Positions 40,660 to 50,715 of a stretch of DNA of 64,000 bases are shown here, in pieces (position 1 is the first letter of the stretch; every line of letters starts with the position of its first letter). The stretch lies in the NCBI GenBank assembly GCA_977006965.1, contig OZ345354.1, positions 2,046,001-2,110,000 on the forward strand, read 5' to 3'. The stretch is from Phymatolithon calcareum. Taxonomy: Eukaryota > Rhodophyta > Florideophyceae > Hapalidiales. The notes under the pieces were generated by a model. That model ran no database searches. It saw only the letters and a list, made by a program, of their open reading frames with translations, and had not been told where the DNA came from. The position numbers and the translations under genes are program-made.

Positions 40660-41714
40660 CATCACGTCCGCGCACGTGCTCACCGCCCCAAGATGTTGGG
40701 CTGTGTTAGTCACCGAAAGGATCACCCCGAGAGAGTCCATATTTGTTGGCACGGTTGCGCAACACGTCTCCTCAAGCAGTGTGGCACTTAAAGGAGGCAG
40801 CCGATTAAACCCTTACTTCGCAGCTGCATCATTTCCGAATCTTGAGTTCTTTACTCCTCAATATTCCGGATTGCCATATTTGTTGGCAATGGCAAAATGG
40901 ACGATGACGTACTTTTGAAAGTCGAAGGATCACATGTACGGGATGTGGACCACTTTTGAGGGAAACAAATGATGTAAGGGAGGAGAGGTGTGAGGCCCGA
41001 GGGGGCACAATTAGACCCGAGGGCGAAGCCCGAGGGGCAATTGTGTCCCCGAGGACCCACACCGAGCTTCACGCACATCATTTGTGTCACAAAAAAGTGG
41101 TCCACATACTGCTTGTCCCCTGAAACGTTCCGTTTTTGTGTTGTAAGCTTGCGAAAGCGGGCAACCGAAACGAAACTTTCATACATTTGTTCTCCCCCGG
41201 AAGAGTGCATAAAAACTATAACAAAACAGAAATGAAAATTGTTTCCCCAGAATGGGGGAAACATGGGATTTGTTTCCCCGGAAAGGGGGAAACACGGGAT
41301 TTGTTTCCCCTCTTCGGCGTCAGTTCGTCGTAGATGCACCAATAGAAATCCACTAAACTGATGATGCTATGATACCTTTTTTGGTGTCCATAGGCGCGGC
41401 ATATATGAAACATATCAGCGGTCCAACTTACAATTGATACAGGGCGGACATCACTTGTTTCCCTCGTTTCTGGGGACAAGCATAGCTCATGCCGAGTGAT
41501 ACGACATTTTTCTGTCTTGTTAGATTCCAAAATGTCTCTTTCGCCCTTTATGAGCAAGATAGTCCGAGAATTGACAGAGATTCCCTGCTTGAGAGCAGGG
41601 AATCGGTCGTATAGTATCCTATCATTGCTGGTTGGTCACTACTTATTCATTGCAGTTCGTCCCAACGGGCACGAGTTTCTTCTCGAGAATCGTCAGGCAT
41701 TCGGAACATTTGTT
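40660..41714. repeat. Dispersed repeat R1, copy 2 (carries an insertion)
   Basis: This is the reverse complement of 33416-33910, interrupted by 545 bp at 40935-41479. The two halves are otherwise continuous with copy 1. Confidence 0.75.
40935..41479. mobile_element. 545-bp insertion with long inverted repeat, inside R1
   Basis: The boundaries come from the empty site in R1 copy 1 (reverse strand near 33665). Its left third is a foldback: arms about 40940-41012 and 41039-41118, sharing ATGTGGACCACTTTT, AAATGATGT and GCACAATT, around a GC-rich loop (CGAGGGCGAAGCCCGAGG). Its right part has three copies of GGGATTTGTTTCCCC-like words (41235-41310). There is no coding capacity. It is a non-autonomous insertion. 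Confidence 0.8.
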
Positions 41715-42289
41715 AAATGGATTCTATTCGTCATTACATCGATTCATGTAGTCAACATGAGGACCACGTTAGAAGTGTGACGTTCCTTGCAGGTGAACGC
41801 GGCCAATGTCTGATTCTAGTTCTTTTCAAGGCCGTGCATTGTTCCTGGACTGTCTCGTACATTTTCGGCTTTGGTGTCTTCTGTTTCTCAGAGCACGCTC
41901 ATTTTCTCATTCCCTCATCTAATCCTTCTCGAACATGCTGTAAGGACTGGGTTCCACTTCTCTGACGCTCTTCCACGTACCCTGCTATTGTTCTTTGGAA
42001 AGGCGGCAAAGAGCATCGAAGTCGTAAGCCCATCAATTTCAACTCAACCTTAATGCTTGAAAAGGCGTTGCAACTGCAGCGGCTGTGAAGAGCAGTGAAC
42101 ACGCTCTCGCAACCGGAGTAAAATAGGAAACAGTGTATACTATGTCAACTATTGTCGAAAAGAGGCAAAAACGAAATGAGGAAAAACGCCCAGGAGGACG
42201 GAAAACGTATGATTACGTACCAGTCTCTACCTGGATTTCTGATTTGCTGAACCACTGTTTAGAAGTTACATTGGTCACACAACGGTTAA
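41715..42289. other. Intergenic; nothing recognised
   Basis: Short frames only. No repeat partner was found in this window. Confidence 0.25.
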
Positions 42290-42603
42290 GTGTCCGGGTA
42301 AGGCCCTCAACGATGAATCTATTCTTCGTCGAAATTGGCCAAACGTCAGACGAAAAAGGTCGCAACGGGGGCCAAGACGGAATGTTCATTCTTTTCGCCA
42401 ACGGAGTTTTTCGGAGGGGCAGGGAGCCACATAGACCGGTTGTTACAGGGAAAGGTGTTTCTTAGATGCGAGTGAGTGAAACACTTTCTGGTGGTGTATC
42501 CGCAAAGACCATTCACACGTTTGGTTACTACCGTTCAAAGTAAAATCGGACATTGCAAGAGTTTGACACTATCACTTTAGAAACGGCCACTTTCTGCTCA
42601 TAT

Positions 42604-43270
42604 GAATGTGAAATGAGGTCGCTTTGATTTACTTTTCTGTTCTTGGTTATCATGGATGAGGACGTGTGTTCCTCGAAGATTTAAGGAAGGCCAACGACAA
42701 GCAAGGTTATGCCTACACTAGGTAGTGGAGATGTAGAATAGGGATTGATATCTCGGCGGCCTCCTCTGGATTTGGACCGCTTCCTCTGTCTTATAGCATG
42801 AATGGCATTGGCGCACGAGAAGGGCATATCATGCGCGAAGGGTTTTAAGGATCTACAGAAACAAGTCATTGTCGGTGTGATACGTTTCTCGGAAGGGAAA
42901 TCTGAAACTTGCAACAGGCCGCGATAACGACGGCGCGACAAATTGCGCGAGTGGACATGAAATCAGAGAGGGAGACACAGAGATAGAAAGAGAAGGGGAG
43001 GAGGCCCGTGAAGGTTCGCAGTGTCGTGAAAAGAGTAAAGGAAACACGTTCTTTTCTTCAACAATCTAAGTTGATTCGATCGTCCAGTGTTCCTGAAGAT
43101 AAGCGGGGCAAAAAGGGCAGACGGCCGCGCCCGGAAACCAAGGTGGTGAGCTCGTAGCTTCACGGTGCGGCAATAGAAACGTGTTGACAGCAGAAGCACT
43201 TTCGGATTCCTGAGGTCGCTGCGTCGAAAGAGCGGTGATTGCTTCTGTGAGCCGACTGTCCATTCCATAA
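42604..43270. mobile_element. ~665-bp insertion in the hydrolase 3' flank
   Basis: Copy 2 of the duplication reads CTGCTCATATTAAGTCGC where copy 1 has this extra DNA, so copy 2 is the empty site. The same sequence recurs at 55805-56640, starting GTGAAATGAGG and ending near GACTGTCCATTCCATA, again as an insertion. It has no supported coding frame. It is a non-autonomous mobile element with a short (2-5 bp) target duplication. Confidence 0.8.
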
Positions 43271-44334
43271 TTAAGTTGCTTGTAGCTTGAGGTTTCGAAC
43301 CTTGACCTCACCGATGCCAGGAACGTTTTCCAGGACCCTTTTGAAAAGAAGCCCACCCCAAGGAGAGAAAGACATATCCTCAGTAAAGATCTTACGGAGT
43401 GCCACGGCAGTTGCGGTTGACACAGCAGACAGGGCTTCCTCATGTATCATTCGAGTAGTGGTGAAGTTCACTCGCGCATCGCTGGGATTCTCGGCGAAGG
43501 CACATGGGCCGAGTTGCTTAGGGCTTCGGTACTCAATCCAGTTGTTGATGGAATAGTGGTTCCCACGTTGGATTTGAATCAATGCGAAAACCTTGTGCTC
43601 ATTTGCAGAGTAGGCTAATGTAGAAAAATTTGCGCTGTTGGCATAAAACAGCATAATTGGCGGAGAGTTGGCCGAATACCTTATGGGTGTCGGAGGAACA
43701 CCTTCAAAATAGATTAAGCCCTTCAGTCTCCTCGTATTATCATCAAACAGGGGAAACTCACACAACGGAGATTGAGGAGTGCACTGAGTCGAGCCTGCAA
43801 CCACGTCTGTCGTAGGTCCTCCAAGGGAGTGTGCTACAATTGCCACACGATGTGTGTCAGCTGGCCAAATGCGCGCGCCACAGGGTCACGTGCTTCATCA
43901 AGCAAACGAAGTAGAGTCGGAACAAAGTTTGCTAGCGGAAATGCACCATCTGGGTCGCATGTACCGGGTTTGAAGTCGTTTGCGGCAGCGGCTGCCGGAC
44001 AAATTAAGTCCGATGGGAAAACTCCCGGACGCACTATGTCCGCGGCGACGGCAACAAAGCCACGCGCAGCGACGCGCGTTGCGAACTCGCTGTACGTGCT
44101 CTTCGGGACGAGAGCTCCACTCATGATAATGATAAGGGGGACCTTGTGAAAAATCACATGGCGGGACGGAAGATAAAACGTGGTTGGGATTTGAATAATA
44201 CCTTTCGGAGTCGATGCGTTGTACGGGATGGACACATCGTGGGAAGTGACCGTGTGCCTGAAAAGGGTCGCGTTTATGCCACCTGCTTGCAGTGCGAGAG
44301 CGAGAATGAGGTAATTCACAAGTGTGGGCGACAT
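43271..44334 (-). pseudogene. Secreted alpha/beta hydrolase, frameshifted copy
   Basis: This is a paralogue of the intact gene at 49538-50608. The first frame (44334 to 43834) starts with the same signal peptide (LVNYLILALALQAGGINA) and runs to AFGQ. The second frame (from about 43846 to 43271) resumes at IVAHSLGG and continues to the same C-terminus RNLKLQAT. Comparison with the intact copy shows one base missing just after AFGQ, where the intact copy has VDTHRVAV. The nucleophile region is AHSLGG, against GHSVGG in the intact copy. Apart from this indel and small substitutions or short indels the gene is complete, so decay is recent or the indel is an assembly error. Confidence 0.85.
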
Positions 44335-44440
44335 AGTACAGCGTGCTTCAGGAGTGCGTACAATGCTTGAGGTCGTATATTCTCGCGATGATCTCGACTA
44401 CATACGAGATACGATGGCGAAAAGCAATTTATTAGTACGG

Positions 44441-44904
44441 GAAATGCGTGGCGTGCTCCATGATAATCGTTTGTTAGAAAACATGCAAGTTTTTTTTACA
44501 CATGATCACACGATAGTGTATGTGGAAGATGCCGAGTATGGGAGAAATGATACACATCATGATACGTATGGAGGTCATATTGGCTTCTCTTTGTGACGTT
44601 CCTGGACGAGACGTGAAAGTCACAGTCGATCTCGCTAACGATAGGATAGAATGGGAGAAACTTAGACCCTCGAATCGCTGCTAGCCTCAATGGGGAAAAG
44701 GCAAAATGAATTAATGGAGGTCATCTCGCTTATACATTCACTTCCGTCTCAAATCGACTCTCTGCGTTGAAGCCCCACTGCCCCGTTTCTCCTTTACAGT
44801 CACTCATCCAAAATATTAGATTTGAGGTTGCCAACTCCCAAGGCGCTTGTAGTTCGCTAAGAATTTTTAGTGATACTTGATTTTGTTCTCGGCGGAGCTT
44901 TCTA
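44441..44904. other. Spacer before piggyBac-like element A
   Basis: No gene is supported; the left end of element A begins at 44905. Confidence 0.3.
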
Positions 44905-44970
44905 GTGTCTGTGTGCAGGGATTTTTTCCTCAATTGAGGAATGAAACTCAGTTAATTATGGAGACGAAAG

Positions 44971-45339
44971 CTACTCACTATCAGGCTCGTCAAAAGCGTC
45001 AAGCTCATGGATGTCTTCAACCTGCTTAGCGAAATAATTCCTACCAGTAGACGCCCCACAAATATATAGTGTGGCACTTTCACGCCTATTACAGTATGAG
45101 CACAAGAAGGTCGTCGTCTTGAATTTCCCAACTCTGCAGTTGTTTTGAACAGCGCAAGTTGTCACCATGACATCCTCAGTCCTCCTTTTCTTTTTCTTGG
45201 GAGTTAAGTGGGTTCTAATACCGCTCCCGAAGGCAAATGTACGTTCTTTAGCAACTAAACGTCGACGAGTAATCCGTATGGCAAATGTGTTATCGATTAG
45301 TTGCTCGAACAGCACTTGACAATATCTTCGCTGCGTCAT
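44971..45339 (-). pseudogene. piggyBac-like transposase C-terminal part (element A)
   Basis: The frame has 122 codons beginning MTQRRYCQVLFEQLIDNTFA. It is followed by THLTPKKKKRR and a Cys-rich tail with FLCSYCNR and ICGAS, ending VEDIHELDAFDEPDSE. It is a clear paralogue of 53321-53689. piggyBac transposases of oomycete type carry a similar C-terminal zinc-binding region that helps bind the element ends. One Cys of the first pair is Gly here (CRVG, where element B has CKVC), so this copy is probably decayed. No functional transposase is encoded. Confidence 0.7.
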
Positions 45340-46141
45340 GTGCTGCTGACCCTCTGGATGGACACCAGAGAATAAAAGTCATCTAACAATCACGCAAATT
45401 GCCAGAAGAGTTTGATGACCCCTATGAACTATAGTCGCACTTGTTGAAGATGCAGCATTATCGCACTTATTCCACTCGCTGAGTGCTGTATCTCTCAACC
45501 GTTCTCCGGCTAGTGACCTCCGTTCCCATGCCAACAGGATATGGACTCATGGACGCGAATCAGGTCCGACGGAGGCACAGTGCGCTTTCTATTGTCAGTG
45601 ATGGCGTCGACAGAATCTTGACCAAGCGGCCAGCGGTGCTGCGCAGACTACATGTTTCACTTGGTTGCGCACTGAATGAAATTCATTGAAGGTATGCGGC
45701 GAACGGCATACTAATCTTTGAAGAAGAAGGAGTGGTGAGTTAGTTCTGGCTTTGTTGTCCTTTAAAATTGCTCTCGGCACTGAGGTCAACTCTTACTATG
45801 AGGACGAGTATTCCGAAAAACTCAATCAGCTCTGCCACCGTAGTCTCTTGTTGTCCAATTATTCTCAGCTTAGCGGACGCCAAGCAGCAAAATTTTCGCA
45901 GGTGAACGTGGGGAAACATCTTCGTGACGCAATCGTACTTCGTATGAAGACCACTACCGTCATTTTCGAATAAGAAATCTCCGGTTAGAGTGCGAAGTTT
46001 CCAGAACTGAGAGGAAAGTCAAACCCGATTCGGTCCTAGAGCATGGCGCTCGTACCATGGCTCCCCATAAGCGACAGAATTCGGCTCGCGGTCAAGCGAG
46101 ACGACATCAAGTTCGTTTTACGATGTTTGGTCCCAAGAGCC

Positions 46142-47422
46142 CTTCAAGACGTAGGGGATATATGTTGATTTAGTTTAAAAGCACCCAAGACCTCACTGTG
46201 AGTAACGGGGCAGCTTCTCAATTTCTTCTAACTTACCGCATTCTACTTTCCTAACATTTTCTTGATTCGAGTTTCTCTCCATATGAGAGTTCGAGTTAGT
46301 CTTTTGCATTCATATTCAGTCTCTTTGTCCATCATCTTAGACCCGAGTATGAGTTGGAGTGCAATAAGGTCAATTTCAGCATCGGGTCCGAAATACGCAC
46401 CGAGGATTGATTTCCTCCACAACGGAGCTCTGTCAAAAATCAGTCTTAGGCATCTTAGCCTTGTCGTCCTGTCCCTTATTTGTATCACTCCTGGCAACTT
46501 CTTATGCTTGTTTATCGGGATTTTCCTGAGCGATCCTCTTCGCATTTTGCCACACTTGGATTGCATCTTCTAATCGCCGCTTGTTTGACACTTTACCTTC
46601 TTCTGCTTGTTTTAATGCTTTGCTGAGGTGCTCCTCGTTTCTGAGATAGTTAATGTCCTTCGACTCTTCTGCCATATCCTCCTGTCTTCCTCGGTATTCT
46701 TCTGCCTGTTCCAGGTACATTTTCCGTTTTAACAGGCTTAAAGCAAACCTTTCCGCTTGGTGAGTCCTCTTCACCTCCGGACTATCTAACCGACAGAACA
46801 CTCTCATTCGATTTTTTCGATGCTCCGCATATTTTCCGAAGACATACTTGTAAAAAAGACCTTCTGCTGCCTCAATTGCTGATAGCAATCGCTTCGTCAT
46901 CGGAGTCAGATGACTTACATACTCCCACTTGGGGAGAATCAACGACTTGAAAATCCTGATGCATATTTCAGGGTGGAATCCACTGACATTAACGTCACTC
47001 TGCCTAAGTTTGTGGATGCATCCAACCGCATTCCGCACTCTCGACAATGCTGTATCATCTGGAACTCCAGTGTTGTTCATACTAATGCCCAGGCAGGAAA
47101 GTCTCCACGCTTGGTGTAGCTCTTTTCTGGAAAGCATGAACTTTTGCTTAGGTAACCGCTTGTACTTAAGCACTTCGCTCTTTCCTGGCTTTGTGTTCCA
47201 TGTCATAGAATTTTCGTCTGCCCACTCTGTGGCTATGTCCAGTAGCCTTCGTAACCCTTTCGCATTCTTGGCCTGTAGAAGCGCATTGTCCGCAAATAAC
47301 TGAACTGGATACTCGGAGACAGTTCCTGTAAATTTTCCAGCGGCTTCGGCAAACTTATCCATGAATATGTTATAAAGGCACGGGCTTAATAGGAACCCTT
47401 GTGGAACACCTCTGTCGATAAT
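46142..47422 (-). mobile_element. 5'-truncated LINE fragment inside element A
   Basis: The boundaries come from comparison with element B. The minus-strand reading contains reverse transcriptase motifs and LINE-type thumb sequence. The fingers domain and first catalytic Asp are absent, as expected from 5' truncation during retrotransposition. About 100 bases of probable 3' UTR lie at 46142-46240. Clear target duplications were not found. Confidence 0.75.
46243..47422 (-). pseudogene. LINE reverse transcriptase, truncated and catalytically broken
   Basis: The visible open frame (47647 to 46502) is a chimera: its first ~75 codons read piggyBac element DNA, and LINE sequence starts near TWCIIDRGVPQG. 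RT motif GVPQGFLLSPCLYNIFMDKF (block B) and LFADNALL (block C) are clear. Block C normally reads FADD or YADD, so the second catalytic Asp is Asn here. Later parts (LSCLGISMNN, FKSLILPKWEYVSHLTP) fit LINE palm and thumb regions. The reading then shifts frame near 46560 into a frame ending at 46243 (RTTRLRCLRLIF). It cannot be an active polymerase. Confidence 0.85.
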
Positions 47423-47792
47423 GCACCATGTTTTTGGAGAGAGAGCCCGGAAGAGGGCTTTTAGAGCTGCTGAAGGTTTCATCGAAGCTTTTGCGTCCTT
47501 CTGAAGAACTTCTGATTGCGACTTTGGACGATAAACTGGCGTTTCGCGATGAAGATGGGCGAGGATAAGTACTGCACGCAGTCCTAGGTGATACTGCGCT
47601 TTACCGGTGTTGGCTCGGTTCAAGATGGTGAGCTTATGCAATGCCATCGTCAGTGTCCCCTATTTTGACGTTGAACAGGTTGACTGTCTTAAGGTTAGTC
47701 TTCTTCGGCGAATGGCAAACTATGATACATTTTACGCGAAGTGGTATGCTCGCGCGACCACTGAGATTTCCTCGAGTACCTCCTGAACCGTA

Positions 47793-48035
47793 CTACGTAC
47801 ACTTTTTCAATTGGAAATGGCTCCATATTGTCTGGAGCGCTCTGCGAGACCGGTCACCGATGCTGCCTTTGTGTGTACGGATGTACCGACCACGCGGGGC
47901 CGGATTTTTTCTCGTGGCATGGCAGGTCTTGTACTTCTGGGTGACCACTATATTTTCTTTGCTAGCGCCGAACGAAGAGATTTTAAGGTAGTAGTTGCGG
48001 TACTCCTCACCCACTATACAAGTCCGGCTTTCCAA
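47793..48035 (-). pseudogene. piggyBac-like element A, N-terminal coding remnant
   Basis: Frame MESRTCIVGEEYRNYYLKIS continues with ENIVVTQKYKTCHATRKNPAP and RGRYIRTHKGSIGDRSRRAL. The same reading is found at 57584-57859 (plus strand) with few changes, and its second half (about 47800-47930) aligns with the start of the element B frame (near 55190-55310). It is the conserved N-terminal end of the family, with no catalytic residues. Whether it is translated is unknown. Confidence 0.55.
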
Positions 48036-48127
48036 AAATGGCGCGATTGATCCGTTCTGCGTTCGATTTACTAACTTTTCGAACTTTTGAATCGGTCCTC
48101 AATTGAGGACGTTCGGCACATAGACAA

Positions 48128-49209
48128 TAGGGACGCGGGCAGGATGCCCAGAAGTAAGGCTTGGCGATGCGGTGCGCGCGTAGCGGCAATGGCCTTACCT
48201 TCTCCTTAGTCGACGGCACCGACGGCCGTCCAACTTGGTATTAAGGCTTCGTGTGAACCGAGCTGTAGCTCTAGCTAGACGACTAAAACTAATCTACATA
48301 TGTGGTGTCCTGGAACTGCGTGCTTCTATTTACTGGGTTGAATCTAAGGTAGTGCTGAAGTAGGCCTGCGCTATGAGGATCTGATCACGTCGCCTGCCTG
48401 CTGGCCTTTTGTTCCGAGTATGCGACGCATACTCGGAAAAACGCATACGATGCATGCCGAGACAGCGTCGGATACTCACTGCGCAGAACAGTCTCACGAG
48501 TCTACATCTAAGCGAACCATCGTTTGAGTAGTGCGTGTGTCCTACGTTGGGTATAAGTAAATATCTGGATAGATTCTATCTTTCTTTCTTTTATGGCAGG
48601 ATCAGAGCTACACATAGTGTCCGTTACCCAACATATAGGGGGATTTTTCAAGACGGTGTGCGCATAGTCGATGGAGATCGTTGATGTAGATGTAGCTTCA
48701 AAACATGTCGTGCTAGTGTTACATCTTGTGCCGAGAGTGTTAGCAAAGTGGTTCGTTCAGTGCCAGCGCAATTGCTCCATAAACATAACGGAGAGATTGA
48801 CTCCATGACGGACGCGCGGCAGTGACGGAGTTAACGGATGCGGGGACCGGGTTCAAAGATTCTACCTTCTTGTTTCCCTGCTACTAGATGCATTCTTCAG
48901 AGGAGAAAATTGTTGGCCAGCTTGGCGCCGAAGTAGTAAACACGACCGTGTGGCTGTCGACAAAGATTCGCCAGAGTACTGACTAAACTCGTGATCTAGT
49001 GTGCGTGTTACAGTGGACGCTAGTCGGCACTAATTCTCTCAGTCTATCAAGATCGGGTTACAGGGGCCTCGAGGGGAGGAGGATGGAGCTCGTACGGCAT
49101 TTGTTCGACCCTAGATTATGTACGACTCGTACAGTAGAGACTCGTACAGTACGAGTCTCTACTGGGATTGTTGATTTCCTATTACAAGTTACGATGGTCA
49201 AAATCCCGT
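48128..49209. other. Gene-poor spacer with two small perfect palindromes
   Basis: 48412-48438 is TTCCGAGTATGCG, a central A, and its exact reverse complement. 49133-49163 has 14-bp perfect arms (AGTAGAGACTCGTA) around CAG. No gene is recognised. Confidence 0.6.
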
Positions 49210-50715
49210 TCGGTGCTCGGGTAATGCCTCAACTGTGAATCGGCTCTACGTCGAAATCGGCCAAATGTCAGACGACATGGCTCGCAATAACCAAAACTGA
49301 GTGTTCATTCTTTTCCCCAGCGGAGGTTTTCGGAGGATCAGGGAGCCACATAGACTGGCAGTCATAGCGAAAGGTGTTTCATAGATGCAAGTGAGCGAAA
49401 ATCAATGAATATTTAAACAAATCCTGGTGGTGTAACGGAAAAGACCATTCACACGTTTGGTTACTACCGTTCAAAGTAAAATCGGACATTCCAAGGATTT
49501 GGCACTACCACTTAGAAACGGCCACTTTCTGCTCATATTAAGTCGCTTGTAGCTTAAGGTTTCGAACCTTGACCTCACCGATGCCACGAACGTTTTCAAT
49601 GACAATTTTGAAAAGAAGCCTACCCCAAGGAGAGAAGGACGAATCTTTAGTAAAGATCTTACGGAGTGCCCGAGCAGTTGCGGTTGACACAGCAGACAGG
49701 GCTTCCTCATGTATCGTTCGAGTAGTGGAAAAGTTCACTTGCGCATCGCTACCAAACTCGGCGGGGGCACATGGGTTGATTTGCTTCGGACTTCGGTACT
49801 CAATCCAGTTGTTGATGGAATAGTGGTTCCCACGTGGGATTTGAATCAATGCAAAAACCTTGTGCTCATTTGCAGAATAGGCCATTTTAGAATAGTTTGC
49901 AGAGTTGGCATAAAACAGCATAATCGGCGGAGAGTTGGACGAATACCTCATGGGAAACGGATTTTCAGGAACACCTTCAAAATAGATCAAGCCCTTCAGC
50001 CTCCTGGCATTATCAACAGGCAAGGGAAACTCGCACAACGGAACTTGAGGAATGCACGGGACCGAGCCTGCAAGCACGTCTGTCGTCGCTCCTCCAACGG
50101 AATGTCCTATCACTGCCACGCGATGTGTATCAACTTGGCCAAAAGCGCTCGCTGCAGGGTCACGTGCTTCATCAAGCCAACGAAGTAGAGTCGGAACAAA
50201 GTTTGCTAGCGGAAATGCACCATCTGGGTCGCATGTGCCCGGTTTGAATGCGTTTGCGGCAGCGGCCGCTCGGCCAGCGAGGCCTGGTGGCAAAAATCCG
50301 GGACGCACTATGTCCGCAGCGACGACAACAAAGCCGCGCGCGGCGACGCGCGTTGCAAACTCGCTGTATGTGCTCTTCGGGGCGAGAGCTCCACTCATGA
50401 TGATGATAAGGGGGATCTTGTGAAAAATCACATGGCGGGACGGAAAATAGAACGTGGTTGAGATTTGAATATTACCTTTCCGAGTCGTCGTGTTGTACGG
50501 GATGGTCACATCGTGGGAAGTGACCGTGTACCTGAAAAGGGTCGCGTTTATGCCACCTGCTTGCAGTGCAAGAGCGAGAATGAGGTACTTCACTAGTGCG
50601 AGACGCATAATATGGTTCAGTGTGCTTCAGGTGGAGCGCGTGCTTTGCACGAGCTCGAATATCCTCCCGAAGGTCATGATGATATGCGAGATACGATGCT
50701 CAAAAGCAAATCTAA
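49210..50715. repeat. Segmental duplication, copy 2 (no insertion)
   Basis: This is colinear with 42290-44440 without the ~665-bp insertion. It contains the intact hydrolase gene. Confidence 0.85.
49538..50608 (-). CDS. Secreted alpha/beta hydrolase, chlorophyllase/dienelactone-hydrolase-like
   Basis: The gene has 356 codons. The first ~22 residues (MRLALVKYLILALALQAG, cleavage probably near GINA) are a signal peptide, so the enzyme is likely secreted or extracytoplasmic. The fold signals are FPSRHVIFHKIPLIIIMSGA (first strands), YSEFATRVAARGFVVVAAD (helix then strand), and HRVAVIGHSVGGATTD, the nucleophile elbow GxSxG with Ser at about residue 171. A late NHYSINNW may hold the catalytic His. 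The order fits an esterase or acyl hydrolase of chlorophyllase/DLH type, but the substrate cannot be told. The duplicated gene at 43271-44334 is nearly identical but frameshifted. Start: first ATG before the signal peptide. Confidence 0.85.
   Translation of the reverse strand: MRLALVKYLILALALQAGGINATLFRYTVTSHDVTIPYNTTTRKGNIQISTTFYFPSRHVIFHKIPLIIIMSGALAPKSTYSEFATRVAARGFVVVAADIVRPGFLPPGLAGRAAAAANAFKPGTCDPDGAFPLANFVPTLLRWLDEARDPAASAFGQVDTHRVAVIGHSVGGATTDVLAGSVPCIPQVPLCEFPLPVDNARRLKGLIYFEGVPENPFPMRYSSNSPPIMLFYANSANYSKMAYSANEHKVFALIQIPRGNHYSINNWIEYRSPKQINPCAPAEFGSDAQVNFSTTRTIHEEALSAVSTATARALRKIFTKDSSFSPWGRLLFKIVIENVRGIGEVKVRNLKLQAT

Larger units (their letters stand above)
42290..44440. repeat. 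Segmental duplication, copy 1
   Basis: This is colinear with 49210-50715: a shared 3' flank (for example CATTCACACGTTTGGTTACT), then the hydrolase gene, then a shared 5' flank (GTGTGCTTCAGG-like block, GCGAGATACGATG). Copy 1 is longer because of an insertion at about 42604-43270. Confidence 0.85.
44905..48127 (-). mobile_element. piggyBac-like element A, core deleted, LINE inserted
   Basis: The ends match element B: the left begins GTGTCTGTGTGC with a nearby CTCAATTGAGG palindrome, and the right ends GTTCGGCACATAGAC. Coding order on the minus strand is an N-terminal region near the right end (48035 to about 47430), then the C-terminal zinc region near the left end (45339 to 44971). The catalytic core is missing, as in element B. 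A LINE fragment interrupts it at 46142-47422: flanking pieces align to adjoining positions of element B (about 54540-54570). Confidence 0.8.

Noticed and set aside
46502-47647. A single intact 381-residue reverse transcriptase gene
   Set aside because: Comparison with element B shows the first ~75 codons are transposon DNA and the RT is truncated with FADN at the active site.
49569-50423. Plus-strand ORFs opposite the hydrolase genes
   Set aside because: They occur in both copies only because the DNA is duplicated; the minus-strand hydrolase explains the conservation.
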